Source of the DNA: Phylloscopus collybita
Lineage: Eukaryota > Chordata > Aves > Passeriformes > Phylloscopidae
Length of the DNA stretch: 64,000 bases
Reading direction: 5' to 3'
NCBI GenBank assembly: GCA_027886175.1
Contig: JAJNNQ010000006.1
Coordinates: 4,960,001 to 5,024,000, forward strand
This document shows positions 24,500 through 36,591 of the stretch, in pieces. Under the pieces are notes generated by a model. The model saw only the letters and a program-made list of their open reading frames with translations, was not told the DNA's origin and did no database searches. The position numbers were made by a program, and so were the translations under genes. Position 1 is the stretch's first letter; each line of letters begins with the position of its first letter.

Positions 24500-26604
24500 T
24501 GAAGCTACTCCTAGAGTGCTGAATTTGTCATAAAAGACTTGTCAGTTCAGAGTTCATTAAGGTAAAAGATGAGAGTGTTTTATCTGGACACTCTTGAGCT
24601 CTCCTATGGTAGGAGAAGGGGCTAGTTACAGCCCTTGAAAGTAAAAAAAAAAAAAAAAGCTTTTGCAGTGTTTTCTTCCAGCTTTCTTTTGGATCAAATC
24701 TCTGTGGAATAGCTGCTCCTGGCATGTAAGTATTTCTTTTCCTTGTTTGTCTTTTTAGGCTTCTTTGTTAAACTTGGAGGTGTGTTTGTGATGTCAATTC
24801 AAAGTCCCTTGAGATTTGGCTGGGACTTGAGGTGAGGTGTTACACTTCACAGGACTGAATTGGAACACTTAAGGTGAGAGACAGGGTTTTAATCACTTGC
24901 ACTGTGGCTGCCACAGTAGAAACTTTGTGACCTCGGCTGAGTTTTCTTTTACTCAAAGTCCAAAATCAATAGAAGTATTCAAGACTGGAGAAATGACTTG
25001 TGTTTAACTTTGCCCCCAAAGTTGGAAAGCATCAAAAAGTGTATTTCTCAGATGTGCAGTTTGAAAACTGTGACTCTGAAATGCTGAATTTCAGTATTTT
25101 GAATTCCATGTTTTGTAAATAATTCAGAACGGCAGCACCATCCTTGACAGAACACTTAATCCTTCTGATACTCAAGTCATATTTTCCTCACATCAAAAAG
25201 GCTTGCTCTTGTACGAAGGTACATCTGTACTGATGCACCTTGACAGGTTTGGCAGATATTAAACAAGAATAACAACAAAATTCTAATAATATTTAGGTGG
25301 ATCACCTATAGCCTTCCAAACATTTTATTTTAGCACATTTACTGTAAGGCCCAAAATAGTTATATAAATTGATATATATAAAAAAAAATAGAAAATACAT
25401 AAAAAATAAAACTTTATGGATATTGGAAAAAAAGTAGTTCAGTTTTGTTAGGCAAAATCTGGGGATTTTATGTGGAGTCCTAGTTAGCACTATCATTGAG
25501 TTCTTCACAACACCATATGAAACTCATATTGATAACAAAGCTATGGTGAGAATTGTCTGGCTATGTTAAAACATTGATTAATGGCATATGCAATCTAATA
25601 ATTTTTTTCCTTACCATATATATATATGTATATTGGTGCAGCTTAGTAAATTATTCAATATGGCGTACAAATAAACCCCTTGAACTGTGCTGCACACAAT
25701 TCTGCTGCTGTGACCCCAGATGTACATGACGGTGACACCTGTAGTCTTTCACTCAGCATCTGTGTACATGAGTATAAATAGTTTTGAGACAGAAGAAAAT
25801 AAACTAAGACAAAAAATAACAGCACATATCCCCTGACAAGTCCTGACAAGGATCCTAGTCCTGAAATCGTATCTCATTCTATGATTTAAAAGAGCTTACA
25901 AACAGTAATATGATTGTCAGATCCTTCAGTTCTGTTTTGTCTTTCTCTTAACCAGCAAAAGTATTGTAAATATATATTTGTAAAGGAAAAAAAAACCACA
26001 AACAAACAAGCAAACAAACAAAAGCAAAAAACCACCTTCTTTGACATTTCTTTGTCCTAATAATGTGAATTAAAAAGATATGCACCACTCATCCTATAGC
26101 GAATCTATGGAAGTCATTGCTTAAGAATCTATACTCAGTGGAAGAAAAGGAGTAAGGAGGAACAGATACAATATTGTGCAGATTTGCTGTTAGAAAATAA
26201 TTGTCCACAGAAAATCAATCTTTGTCCAGCAATACTTCAAGTGGCTGTCACCAAGGAGCACTGAATACAACAGCTGATGATTTGAATTTGATCTAGTGTA
26301 ACAAGATTAAAGGGCAAGTGAAAAGTACTCCAGTTATGTATGAACCATCAGCTGCACAAATATAAGATGGGAAACAACTGGCCAAATGGGGATGATCTGG
26401 GAATTATAGCAGATTGCTCTCTGAGCATGAGTCAACTGTGTCATGTTGCTACCAAGAAAGCAAATATCAGACTGCTGAGTACAAGCAGAGCACCCTCTGC
26501 AGAACATAGCCAGTAATCCTTGTGCTTATTCAGCACTGCTCCAGCCTTAGCTGACATGCAGTGGCCAGCAATGTGCCCAGCAAGTTGGAGGCAGCACAAC
26601 TGGA
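24500..26604. other. AT-rich non-coding DNA
   Basis: Contains a 16-base A-run near 24643 and an AAAC-type tract at about 25986-26030. No exon, RNA gene or transposon recognised. Confidence 0.5.
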
Positions 26605-26691
26605 GAGGAGATTGTAGTATACCAGCTGTAGTCCAGATGCATAGAAAACAATTTGTAACTGTAAGAACAGTGAAACTTTAGGATGGATTTT
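26605..26691 (+). repeat. 87-bp direct duplication, copy 1
   Basis: Starts GAGGAGATTGTAGTATACC and ends TTAGGATGGATTTT. It matches 27786-27872 at every one of 87 positions when read by eye. The surrounding sequence differs. Copy 1 lies in otherwise ordinary sequence with no sign of insertion at its edges, so it is probably the source. Confidence 0.93.
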
Positions 26692-27505
26692 TTAAAGATC
26701 TTGTAAAGACTCTGTCTTTGAAAACATTTAAGATCAGACTGAAGAGGTATCAATCAGGAATGACAAATTGGTAGCTAATCTTGCTTTTTACTGAGGCACA
26801 GGTTGGGTGATACCTCAGAGCTGCTTTTATCAATGTTTTCTATGATTAATCACTCTTTTAATGTCACCTTTCCTATACAGGTAAAGAAAATGGGTATATA
26901 ATATTGCATTAGATTTGTAGCTAGACAAAAAATTTGATTCTTTCTTCACAAGAGATTTAGCAAGACTCTTGAATGTAAAAGCTTTTATTTCATCCTGAAT
27001 GAAAGCAAACTTTGTTTTTCCTTTCATTTGAAAAAAAAAATTTATGCTTTCCAAAATAAGGTCCATCATGAGGCAAAATTATTTTTTCTCAAGTTGATTT
27101 AGCTCATTTTATTTTTTGTTTGTATTTTTTTTTGTTTATTGTAAATTATTTTATCTCTGAAGAACAGAAATCTACTTGTAAGTCTTTGCTATGCCTCTTA
27201 GTGAACACACAAAAAAGTTCACTTTCACAAAATTTTCAGATATTTCCTTTGATTAATCACAAAAAAAACCCCTGTGTCAGTACAATCTTATAAGAAGGAT
27301 TAGCAGAACTGATGGAAGTGTTTATCTACTTCCTGCAATTTATCAATCAAAGAAAGAAGGACAAAGATCAAGGTGGGCTTTCTGACCAACAATCACTTAT
27401 AATTTTTTAGCCAGGTTTTGTGTCTGTAGTTGCTATAACTGTAAAGTAAAGGCTTTTTGGTTGGAGGCTTTTTTTGTTTATTTGTTTTCAGAAATATTAT
27501 ATTTA
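26692..27505. other. AT-rich spacer between the duplicated blocks
   Basis: Ordinary A/T-rich sequence with T-runs. No feature beyond the adjacent repeats. Confidence 0.5.
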
Positions 27506-27630
27506 TATTATATTATATTATATTATATTATATTATATTATATTATATTATATTATATTATATTATATTATATTATGTTATGTTATGTTATGTTATATTG
27601 TGTTATATTGTGTTATATTGTATTATATTA
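27506..27630. repeat. (TATTA)n pentamer array with higher-order part
   Basis: Twenty-five contiguous 5-bp units (125 bp). Units 1-14 are pure TATTA. Then four TGTTA units run into TATTG-TGTTA alternation, forming a 10-bp higher-order unit, before returning to TATTA. All three plus frames stay open through it, which produces artificial LYYII-type translations. The G-bearing variants are confined to the right half. Confidence 0.95.
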
Positions 27631-27785
27631 TATTTATTCTGCTTTGTGCAGATACCACCACTGATTCTTTAACAATTTTTGCTAAGGTGAAGTACCTGAG
27701 AAAGGGTTTTTTTTTTCTTTTTTGAGTGCATTAAAAATACTGTGAAAGTCAATATTATATGAACAATCCTAACATGAAACTCAAG

Positions 27786-27872
27786 GAGGAGATTGTAGTA
27801 TACCAGCTGTAGTCCAGATGCATAGAAAACAATTTGTAACTGTAAGAACAGTGAAACTTTAGGATGGATTTT
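27786..27872 (+). repeat. 87-bp direct duplication, copy 2 (inserted)
   Basis: Identical to 26605-26691 over 87 bases. It is bounded on both sides by CAAG (27782-27785 region and 27873-27876), so removing the block plus one CAAG restores a continuous CTCAAGATCCC. This makes copy 2 the likely derived insertion. Confidence 0.93.
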
Positions 27873-27876
27873 CAAG

Positions 27877-30800
27877 ATCCCATTTACTTATAGTGTGTTT
27901 CCAAGCCTGATGCATGTGTTAGAGAGGTGCAAACACTAGTCAGAGAGAATCAAGACTTTAAATCAAAACTGTGTGTCTTTCTAAAAGATCTATTGTCTCT
28001 CAAGCAGAAGATATGAACTTGATGCATGAAGTATCAGTTCAGATTTTATGGGTTGCTACACATGTGTTTGGAATAGATAATCATAATGGTTCTTTCCATC
28101 CATGTACTATATGAATCTGAATTCACTTTAAGCATATTGACAGGCAATGAAACAAATAATGAAAAGCCATAACTACTACGATGAAAAAGACTCCCTAAAA
28201 ACAATACCAAGAAATGCCTCTTATTTTTTACTGTCTTAAAGAAGGTAAAAAACAAAGGTGTCACTTTCCATTTTCCCTGTTTTCAACTTAACTCATAATC
28301 AAACACAACAGTAAAAATATAAAAGTAAAGCTCTACGACTTTTAAAGGTGACTTCCTGTTTTATAGTCCATATGTTATTGTTGGTGTGTTGGCCAATTCA
28401 GTAAGATTTCTGAGATAAAATAAATGCAAGATTGAAATTTGAAATTATGCTTTTTGGATAAAGGATATGGACTCAATAATAAAATAACAAGAAGCAAATT
28501 TGCTAGTGGTACATTAATCGTGAAATAATTTATCAGCTTTTTCATGCTGCATTTGTTCTACTGTGCTAATGGTCATGGTAAAAATTTGCTGTAGTTATTA
28601 AAGTAGTAGATATAAGTACAGACCACACAGGGAGCAGAAACACAGAGTAAGAAGCTGCCATTAAAGTCACAATGAGAAATATGACCTTATTTTTCAACAA
28701 CAGAGGTGTTAACACAGCAGACTACCTTCTCATCACATTGCTGTTTAAAGACTTCATTTAAAATACTCCTCAGTTGGCATGCTTGGAAACGCTGTCCTTT
28801 AGCAACATAAAAGTGTAGCATATAGAACTAGAAAAGCATTTAATGGATATCCCTGTATTACTGGATTTGAGAGTGCTTTTAAGCTAATGGTTGCAGTTTT
28901 TAGCTCCTTCTCTTCCTATCAGAAATGTGCCTTCTGTCTTATCTTTCATGTAAAGAAAACTTGCAAGTCAAACAAGAGTATTGCTTGATTTAAAAAGCTT
29001 CAGGTACTTATTGAAGCACCTCCCAACAGGCCATGGAATATTCAGTTTCAATTCCTGCAATTGTAAGCAAATGTCACACAATTTCACCCTAAATTTAGGA
29101 AACTAGAACTTAAAAATACATTTTAACTCAACTGTATTCTCATGACTCATACATGAAATAATGAAACATTCAGATATTAAGAACCTTCTTGTAATTTATG
29201 AACAGAAGTTATTAATTGACCATATATATTCTATTATTCTTTTGGAATTTATTCTTTAGCTAAAATAAGTCTATTTTGATTTTACTCAGCTAAAGTTTTT
29301 CCAACAGAAAAGGTTGGAAAGTTTCCAAACCCTTTCTCACATTAGTAATCAGTCTGAACTAATATTTTTTGAACTTCACCACAATTGTGTATACTCCTTC
29401 ATACAGATGCAACTAGTGTCTTATATTGACAAGGATTGTACTTGCTATGCAGGGAGATAATTCAAGTTATTTTTTCCCATTTTCGTTTTCCACCTGCTCA
29501 AATGTCTTTAGCACTTATTACTAAACACATTTTTATGAGGATCAGTACATGAATGACTAGTTTTAAGCAATTAATAGGAAAAAATTAAAAGGAAAATAAA
29601 ACTATCAAGTTGATTCAAAAATTCCCTCATAATAAAAAAGTGTTTGACATAAATTTTTCTGTTTCTTTGAAATATTTTGATTGAAAGTAAAAATAAGATA
29701 TTCAATTTCAATTCTTGTACCTAATATTAATTATATTAATTATATGCAAAATTTTTAATTATATTGCTTTGGTCTAATGTTTTGAAGAGTTACATCAGTG
29801 TTTCCAAAATAAATCATTTAAGCCCTTTGAATCCATAAAATGCCTTGAAGCATTGACTTTATTCTCACAGGGAATTACGATTATTCAGAATGTAGGAATT
29901 TCTCAATACACAGCATTTTCTGTTTTCTTGCTAACTCTACTAATACCTAAGTAATAATCTTTTCACTTGGAAAATTGCATATCATCAGAGTTTCTAAGTG
30001 TTTTCTAATTAAAATAGATATGAACTGTATGTATAAGGTAATATGCATATAATAATTTAATGTCTTTGAAAAAGATAGCTGTTTTGTCTTAAATTGTAAC
30101 TCAAAAAGTGTGTGATTCAATAATCTAAGCACTGAGGTGTGGCTTAAAACGAGTGCTACAATTTCTGTAAGTGGCTTATTAGTGACTAAGTAAACTTCTC
30201 CTACCCAGCTCATTAAGTATTGACCATTTTCTTTGTAATGTGCACCCAGGGTCTACCTTTGAGGAGTACAGTTCAGGACTGAATTCTAGGAAAGGGTTCT
30301 GGATTGGCCTTTCATCTAATTTGCACAGCAGATTCCATGATTATAGGATGGAAATAACAATGGCAAAATGTCTTGTTAAGGTCATTGATAAACATTTTCA
30401 AGCACTTTTTCCAGGCCATTTTTTGTCACAATCACCAAGTTGGAAATCTTCAGTCCTATTTAGTGAAGGAATAATTTTCCTCAAAAGTGAGAACTACTAC
30501 AACTCTCCTGTGTAAGAGAGTTCACGCAGACAAATATTGGGACATAATATAAACCACAGTCTTCCTGAATTCTGGATGTCAAAGGCAGAACTTGACAAGT
30601 ATGCCAGCAAGAGTGGCATTTCTGGTGGCAGAAATGCTCTCACAGCCCTGCAAGCCAACCTGTAGTGGTGTTAAATAGAAAGCAGACATATGATTATCCC
30701 TAGGTGTCTGTGTCACACAGAATTTCTGAACTGAGCAGAGGATTCAGTCTAATATATTCCCATGTAATTTTACTTTGCTTGGGTTTTAAGCAGGGCAAAA

Positions 30801-31885
30801 GATTTCAGTCCCAAGAGCTTTGAAAGTTACATCTTGACATATTCAAGAAGGCTATTGCGTCTCAAATTCCTTATAGATAAGTGTTCAAGAAAGCGAGGAA
30901 TGGAAAGACAAAGGAAGGTGACTCAACGCTCTTTTCCAACCAAAATGATTTTATGTAAAGCTGCTTTTCCACAAAACCTCCCTCCAAAGATCAAAGACCT
31001 TCATGGATTTTCTGTTATTTTCACAAATGTTCAGAATGGATGACAAATGAATCAAAATCAGAAAAAAAACTTCATAATGCTGTTTCTGTGTACTTTTGTA
31101 TTTTTCTTAGAGCCATATCCATCACTTATGACATTTTGTGTCATTGCATGGTTGCATGAAGGCAAGCTAAATCCGGACTAGAAGCTTCTTGAAGCAATGA
31201 TCAATCACCCAAGATGTTTTGGTTTGGTATTTAGATAAATGTGGACACACAGGATGGCTAAAAAGCATAAGAAATTATTTTCTTGCATTATTTCTGTGCT
31301 CTGTGCTTTTCATGCATGATAAAATTTGGATTTTTTCCAAACCATTTACCCAGACCTACTTTCTAACTGTGTACTTTTAATACCCCTAAAATGAATCTTT
31401 TCTCATCTTCTCATGGAGAAACTTGAAACTGCAGTGGAAAAGTGGACAACATTGTCAGTAGACAATTCAGCAATTGCAGATGTGTAAAATTTCACTGTGT
31501 AAAATTCCCATGATTAAGCTGTTGTTTACCAATAAATTGTACTCTCAAAGTAAGTTTATATTAATGTTATATAGGAACAGCTACTGGAAACACTCCTAGA
31601 ACAATTAATTTCACACCTTGTTGATCTACAAAACTGGGTGTTTTACTATTCAATGTTTTCAACAGTAGAATTTCTTTCCTGCTGTTTTGCTTTTTAGGCC
31701 TTACTCTTTTTTCTTCCTGATGCCAAATCCAAACATCTTTCTTTAAGCTAATATAATAACTTATTTTTAGCATAGAACTCATTGAACTTAGACTGGCTGA
31801 AGTCTTTCGTAAAATTCAGAAAAATATTCCAGCTATTGGACAGCAAATGAGGTGTTGTACACTACTACTTCTTTACTGATGCATT
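27877..31885. other. AT-rich non-coding DNA, no gene seen
   Basis: No simple repeat of note and no recognisable transposon. Frames of up to 91 codons (for example 30240-30515) carry no family signature. Confidence 0.55.
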
Positions 31886-31889
31886 TGAG

Positions 31890-32040
31890 AAGATTCCTTT
31901 TCCTTCAATTGGAGGACTGTTGTGGATTGCCCCCACAGCCATCTCTTCTCCAGACTTCATCAGCTCTGTCCCTTGCCTTCTCCTGGCAGGACAAGTGCTC
32001 CATCCTGTCCCATTGTGGTAACCCTCCACTGAACTAGCTA
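31890..32040 (-). mobile_element. Short CR1 LINE fragment, minus strand
   Basis: The text CTTCTCCAGACTTCATCAGC, then GACAAGTGCTCCATCC and GGTAACCCTCCACTGAAC, follows the order of the antisense CR1 segment that lies about 250-350 bases from the 3' end (compare CTCCAGTCC at 51705-51714 in the larger minus-strand copy). It is strongly diverged and truncated at both ends. Confidence 0.5.
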
Positions 32041-35000
32041 CTATTTATCAATATCTTTCTTTCTCTGCATACATTCAGGGGAAAAAAAATCATCTACATA
32101 AAACACATTGACATATATGAAATATTTCATTTGCGTGTAACTGGTTCTTTCTGTAAGGCTGGTTTAGTTTATGAAAAAGTGTAAGCCTATATGGACAGAT
32201 AAATGGTTCAAAAAATGATAGCTTATGGAAGAAGTAGATATTCCCAGAAGGTTTAACAAGACCTCCAGAAAGGAGCCTCAGTCTGCTTCAGGAAATCAGT
32301 TGTATTGACCCTGCAATTGTTCTCCTGGGACATCAGTCAAGGAAATTCAACAGACCACTGTCCCCTCCTCCTCATAAAGCAGAGCCAGTGCAGCTAAAAT
32401 TTGATGTCAAAAAAACTTGACCTGTTAACCTCCTTAACTTTCCAGCAAAGAAAGGGAGTTAATTTTCTACAATCCTGTACATTTCTGTTTTCATTGGAAT
32501 TACAGGATGTTCATAGGCAAGGCATAATGAATAAGAATCTGATTTTCAAAAGAAGGATTTTAACATAAAGGCAACTGAGGTTATTAAATAAAGACAAGAT
32601 AATTTCAGTTAATAATGTAGTGTATAGACTGGGACACACTCCTACTGATGGTAAATTAGTTTATTCCTCAAAAGAACCACAAAACTTTCTTTTTCTTTCC
32701 AGCAATCTCTTTCATTAACTCTTCAAAACAGATGCTCTTTTTATTGGAATTCTTCTTAAAGTTGTAATCTGAATAGAAAGAGAGAAGAACAGAAGAAGAA
32801 GTGTGCTACTGAAAAATAGTTTTACAAAAAATCTCTATAGAAAACCTGGCCTATATAGTAATTTTAAGTATGTGAAATATTAGATATACAAGTTAAAAGT
32901 TTTCCTGATTTCACATTCACAGTTATATACAATCAATACACTTAGTAATTTTGATGAAAAATATGATTATGTATTTTAGTTTTTATTTAGAGTAGTTTAA
33001 CTCCCAAAGTTAATGCTTAATGAATAATTAATTTAAGGAGAAAATTAACAAAGAAACCCAGTAAAAATATCGCTTACAAAAAAGAATTCTGGAAAAGAGA
33101 AACACCAATGAAATTTGCACTGACTTTTCTCAAAAGAAAAGAATATTAAAGTAAAAAAATAAATACATTTCAAGCATTGATGGATTAAAGCAATGTTTTA
33201 TCTGAGGTGTTGGGATTGATTTTAGGTGTTGCAAAGTCTTCACTCTCCAGCAGCATGGACATATGCACACAGCCTCTTTTCTTGCTTTTTGCATTATCCC
33301 TCAATTTCTTTTCCTTGGGCTTTTTATAGTCAAATCCTTCACGCTCATCTTGGGAGAAAAACTTCCAAATAGCCCCAACAGTTAGATTTTCTGAGTTTGT
33401 TTTCTTTTCCACCTTACAAGGTTATAATTGTTATGTTCCAGTACACTTCATTCCTGTCCATCATAGTGAAAGATGAGCTGCCACTGAGTAATACACCTAA
33501 GTCATAAGCAGGAGCAAAGTGTCTGGCCTTGTAAAAGCACCAGGACAGTCCTTTTCAAGAGAAATTAGGAGTTTACTAATGAAGATGACATCTTAAAGAG
33601 ACAAGTATATATTGAGGATCATGAATAACTAATACATAGAGAAAGCAGGTAGAATATGTGGTCAGGCGATCCAGAAGTGTTGTGCATGAAGGCAAATGAA
33701 ATTTAAAAAAAAAAAAGAAACATTTATTTCTACTGTGTGGTTACTCAGGTATTTAACATCCATGTTGAGGAGCACAGTATTTTTTCCACGCAAATGGATT
33801 TTTAAATTGGAAGAAGACACATCACAATAGAAAAGATGAATCAGATGCAGAATCTGACTTACTGTGTTGAGCAAGACGTGAATGGCATCTGTTGTACCCT
33901 GCTGACACTCCCTGCTGAATATACATGGAGCCTAGGCAATTAGGTTAGGTACACTCCTAACTTAAAATGAGTAATGTTGTTGAGATTATTTCCTTACAGT
34001 TAATTCCATTAAAACATTTGTCAATAAAGATGTCACACTGACCAGACCTAATTTTAAATAACAGGCAAATGTACTGAAACTGCAAGTCAACTTCATCCTG
34101 TACAAACTGATAGAGCACAATTATTTCTCTTAAGACTATAGCTTTTATGTATTCTGTCATTTAATTTCTCTTTGGCCAAATTTTGATTTCAGAGGAGTAC
34201 TGAGATTTTTGAGAAACACTAGGGTTTAGGTTTTGTTCAATGCTGGTGCTGTGTCACCTGCATAATACCGGCGCTTCAGCTCTTGTTAGTCATTACTTCT
34301 CTCAACAGCTTTCAGAGTAGTTGAACAGAGATAGAGCTTTAGGGGTAAAAGAGTAAGGCTTTGGACTCCGAGATGAAAAGAAGAGCTGCCTAGATCACTC
34401 CTTAAAGTCTGAATTTGGTAACAGAAGATATAAAAGAAGGTAATTTCACCTGTAGCTTAAGAGTGTTATCTTTGTAGAATGTATGACCTAGAGACTGCCT
34501 CAGATTCTGAGTGCCAGTTGATAACTCTCAATTTATTTGTAATGATGTCTTGCAGTATGTAAAGAAAGTTGAATTGAAAAGGAGTCAGTAATGCTCCACT
34601 AAAAATAATTTCCTGTCTATAAAATGAATGGTTTATAAACATTTAAGTTAAGTTTAATTAATATACCAAGAAATAATGAGAATAGGCTAATAAGAATTTT
34701 TTTTCAATATAGGAAATTAAAAAACTAAAATTCTTCTTTAAAATATAAATGGAGGAAAAAATATGCAGTAGGTGATTGGTGACGAAAAAGAGGAGTCTGT
34801 CTTGTTTTGTGCAAAACTTCAAGGAGTCAGGTAAAAAGTTATACTGAAGGACACCGAGATTCCAAACATGTAAAGATGAATGCCAATGGGTTTTCTGGCA
34901 TTAGAATAATAGATGATCTGAATTCTGCATTTATCTTTTTCTCGTAGAGGATAAAGTTTGACAAATGCACTTAACCACTTGTCACTGATGAGAAGAGTAT

Positions 35001-36590
35001 TCTTGGGGCATACTGAGACTCAAACATCACTTGCTACAAGATATAATAGTTTTATTTAAAATTTAACTGAAAGCACATATATACAAGTATGAGGTAGAGG
35101 GATAAGATTCTGAAGATCTTCTACATGTTTTCAGTGTTTCTCAATGCTTCCAGGTAGTCTCAGAAAAATAAAACACTATATTTTTTATTAATATTTTCTT
35201 GATGCATCCAGAAAATGTTGTGTTCATTGTAATGGCATTGATGAGGACTCCATTCAACTGAATAAGCCTGTAGTGCTGTGCAGATGTGATTTGGGATATC
35301 CTGATTTCACATGTATTACTGTTCCTAATTTACCACTGCCCCCACACCTTAGAAATGTCCCTGCCTGTCTGCACTGCAATCTACCCTAAACTGTAGATAT
35401 GCTCTCTAGTGGCTTTCTCTTTCATATTCTACCAGGTCTAAAAGCCATTGCCTTTCCCAGCATGTACAGATGGTGTGGGACTTTGTGAACAAAATAAAAA
35501 AAGGATACAAGTAGAGGTAAATACAATTAAGACACAGAAGATGTCTTCTACTTTTTAGGAATAGTGATAAAGGTGGTAATCACAGTGGCCAAAAAACCTG
35601 CAAAATAAGAGTACAGCCCACATATATAACTGCAGCAGAATCGCAATACTTCTTCCTACATACTGGCTGGAAATAAGAAGATGTGTTTTTATGAATGAAA
35701 ACAAAATGAAGTAATATTTCAGGTACCTCTGTAGACTTCAGCTATATCAGACTTAAGCACTCCTCTAATTTCTTGGTTCATTGGTATAGTCCCAGTCCAG
35801 CTACATCTTAGTTTCATATTGGAGATTTATGAATCGGGCTTCCCATACTTAACGTCATCCACTTATTTCTGTAAAATAAAAATCTGGGCAAATGGGTTGG
35901 CTGTGAGTCATTAAACACTTTCAAAGATCTCTGGGATGTCCAGTAGGTAAACCCACAGGCCTGTCTAGAAGGTTGAGCTTCTAGAAAAGAAACAACTCCA
36001 TATGGTGTTGGACTAATTAGAACTGTCTTGACTCCCTACTCCTTCCACCATCTGTCTCCTGAATGCTTGATTATGCCTTAAGGAAGCATTACCCTCTGGA
36101 TCACTTGTTAGTCTTAAGCATAACAGACTCCCTATAACTTTCTCTTGGCCATCTGGCACTCTTCCCCATTCTCTTTGCAGGATCTAAAGACAAATTCATC
36201 AGTCCTAATATTTTTTCTGCCCAAGTGAGCTGCCCCATTATGAGTACGTTCTCATGGAGATCTGTTAATTGCATTTCTGCAGTTCTGAAATAGGACCCTG
36301 TAAAGATTGATTTAGAAAAAGTATTTCCCAGTAATGCCTGGAAATTATGGAGAACACTGACCTAGTACCTAGTAATTGCTCAGAAATTTAGCTTCCAGTC
36401 CTGCACCTTTTCTATTTTACCCTAAGGGCTGAGCCCAAACACTTTCAGGGAGCAGTCACACTGGTCCACATGAAATAAAACTGATCTGAAACAATTCATT
36501 CTTATGTAGTGGAGGAAGACACAGGGAAGTATGTGGCATTTTGCTGCATCTTTGTCTTGATTTTTTATAGAAATGAAATAAGGAAAGTGT
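32041..36590. other. AT-rich non-coding DNA apart from one coding-like frame
   Basis: Ordinary sequence. The one stretch that stands out is the minus-strand frame at 33185-33412. No simple repeats above about 15 bases and no transposon recognised. Confidence 0.5.
33185..33412 (-). CDS. Candidate coding fragment, lysine-rich (unrecognised)
   Basis: A minus-strand frame of 75 codons ends in TAA and has a protein-like composition: VGAIWKFFSQDEREGFDY, then KKPKEKKLRDNAKSKKRG, then a CVHMSMLLESEDF segment. Charged residues cluster as in a basic linker, and there are no homopolymer artefacts. There is no ATG at its left limit: the frame begins at a GTG directly after ...TGTAAG, with an in-frame TAA three codons before it. 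As an exon it would need the weak acceptor at that AAG. It could be a terminal exon, a relic of a processed pseudogene, or chance. I do not recognise a family. Confidence 0.2.
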   Translation of the reverse strand: MEKKTNSENLTVGAIWKFFSQDEREGFDYKKPKEKKLRDNAKSKKRGCVHMSMLLESEDFATPKINPNTSDKTLL

Positions 36591-36591
36591 A

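Noticed and set aside
27457..27725. Three overlapping frames rich in Tyr, Leu and Ile
   Set aside because: All three plus frames run through the (TATTA)n array, so this is simple-sequence translation and not membrane proteins.
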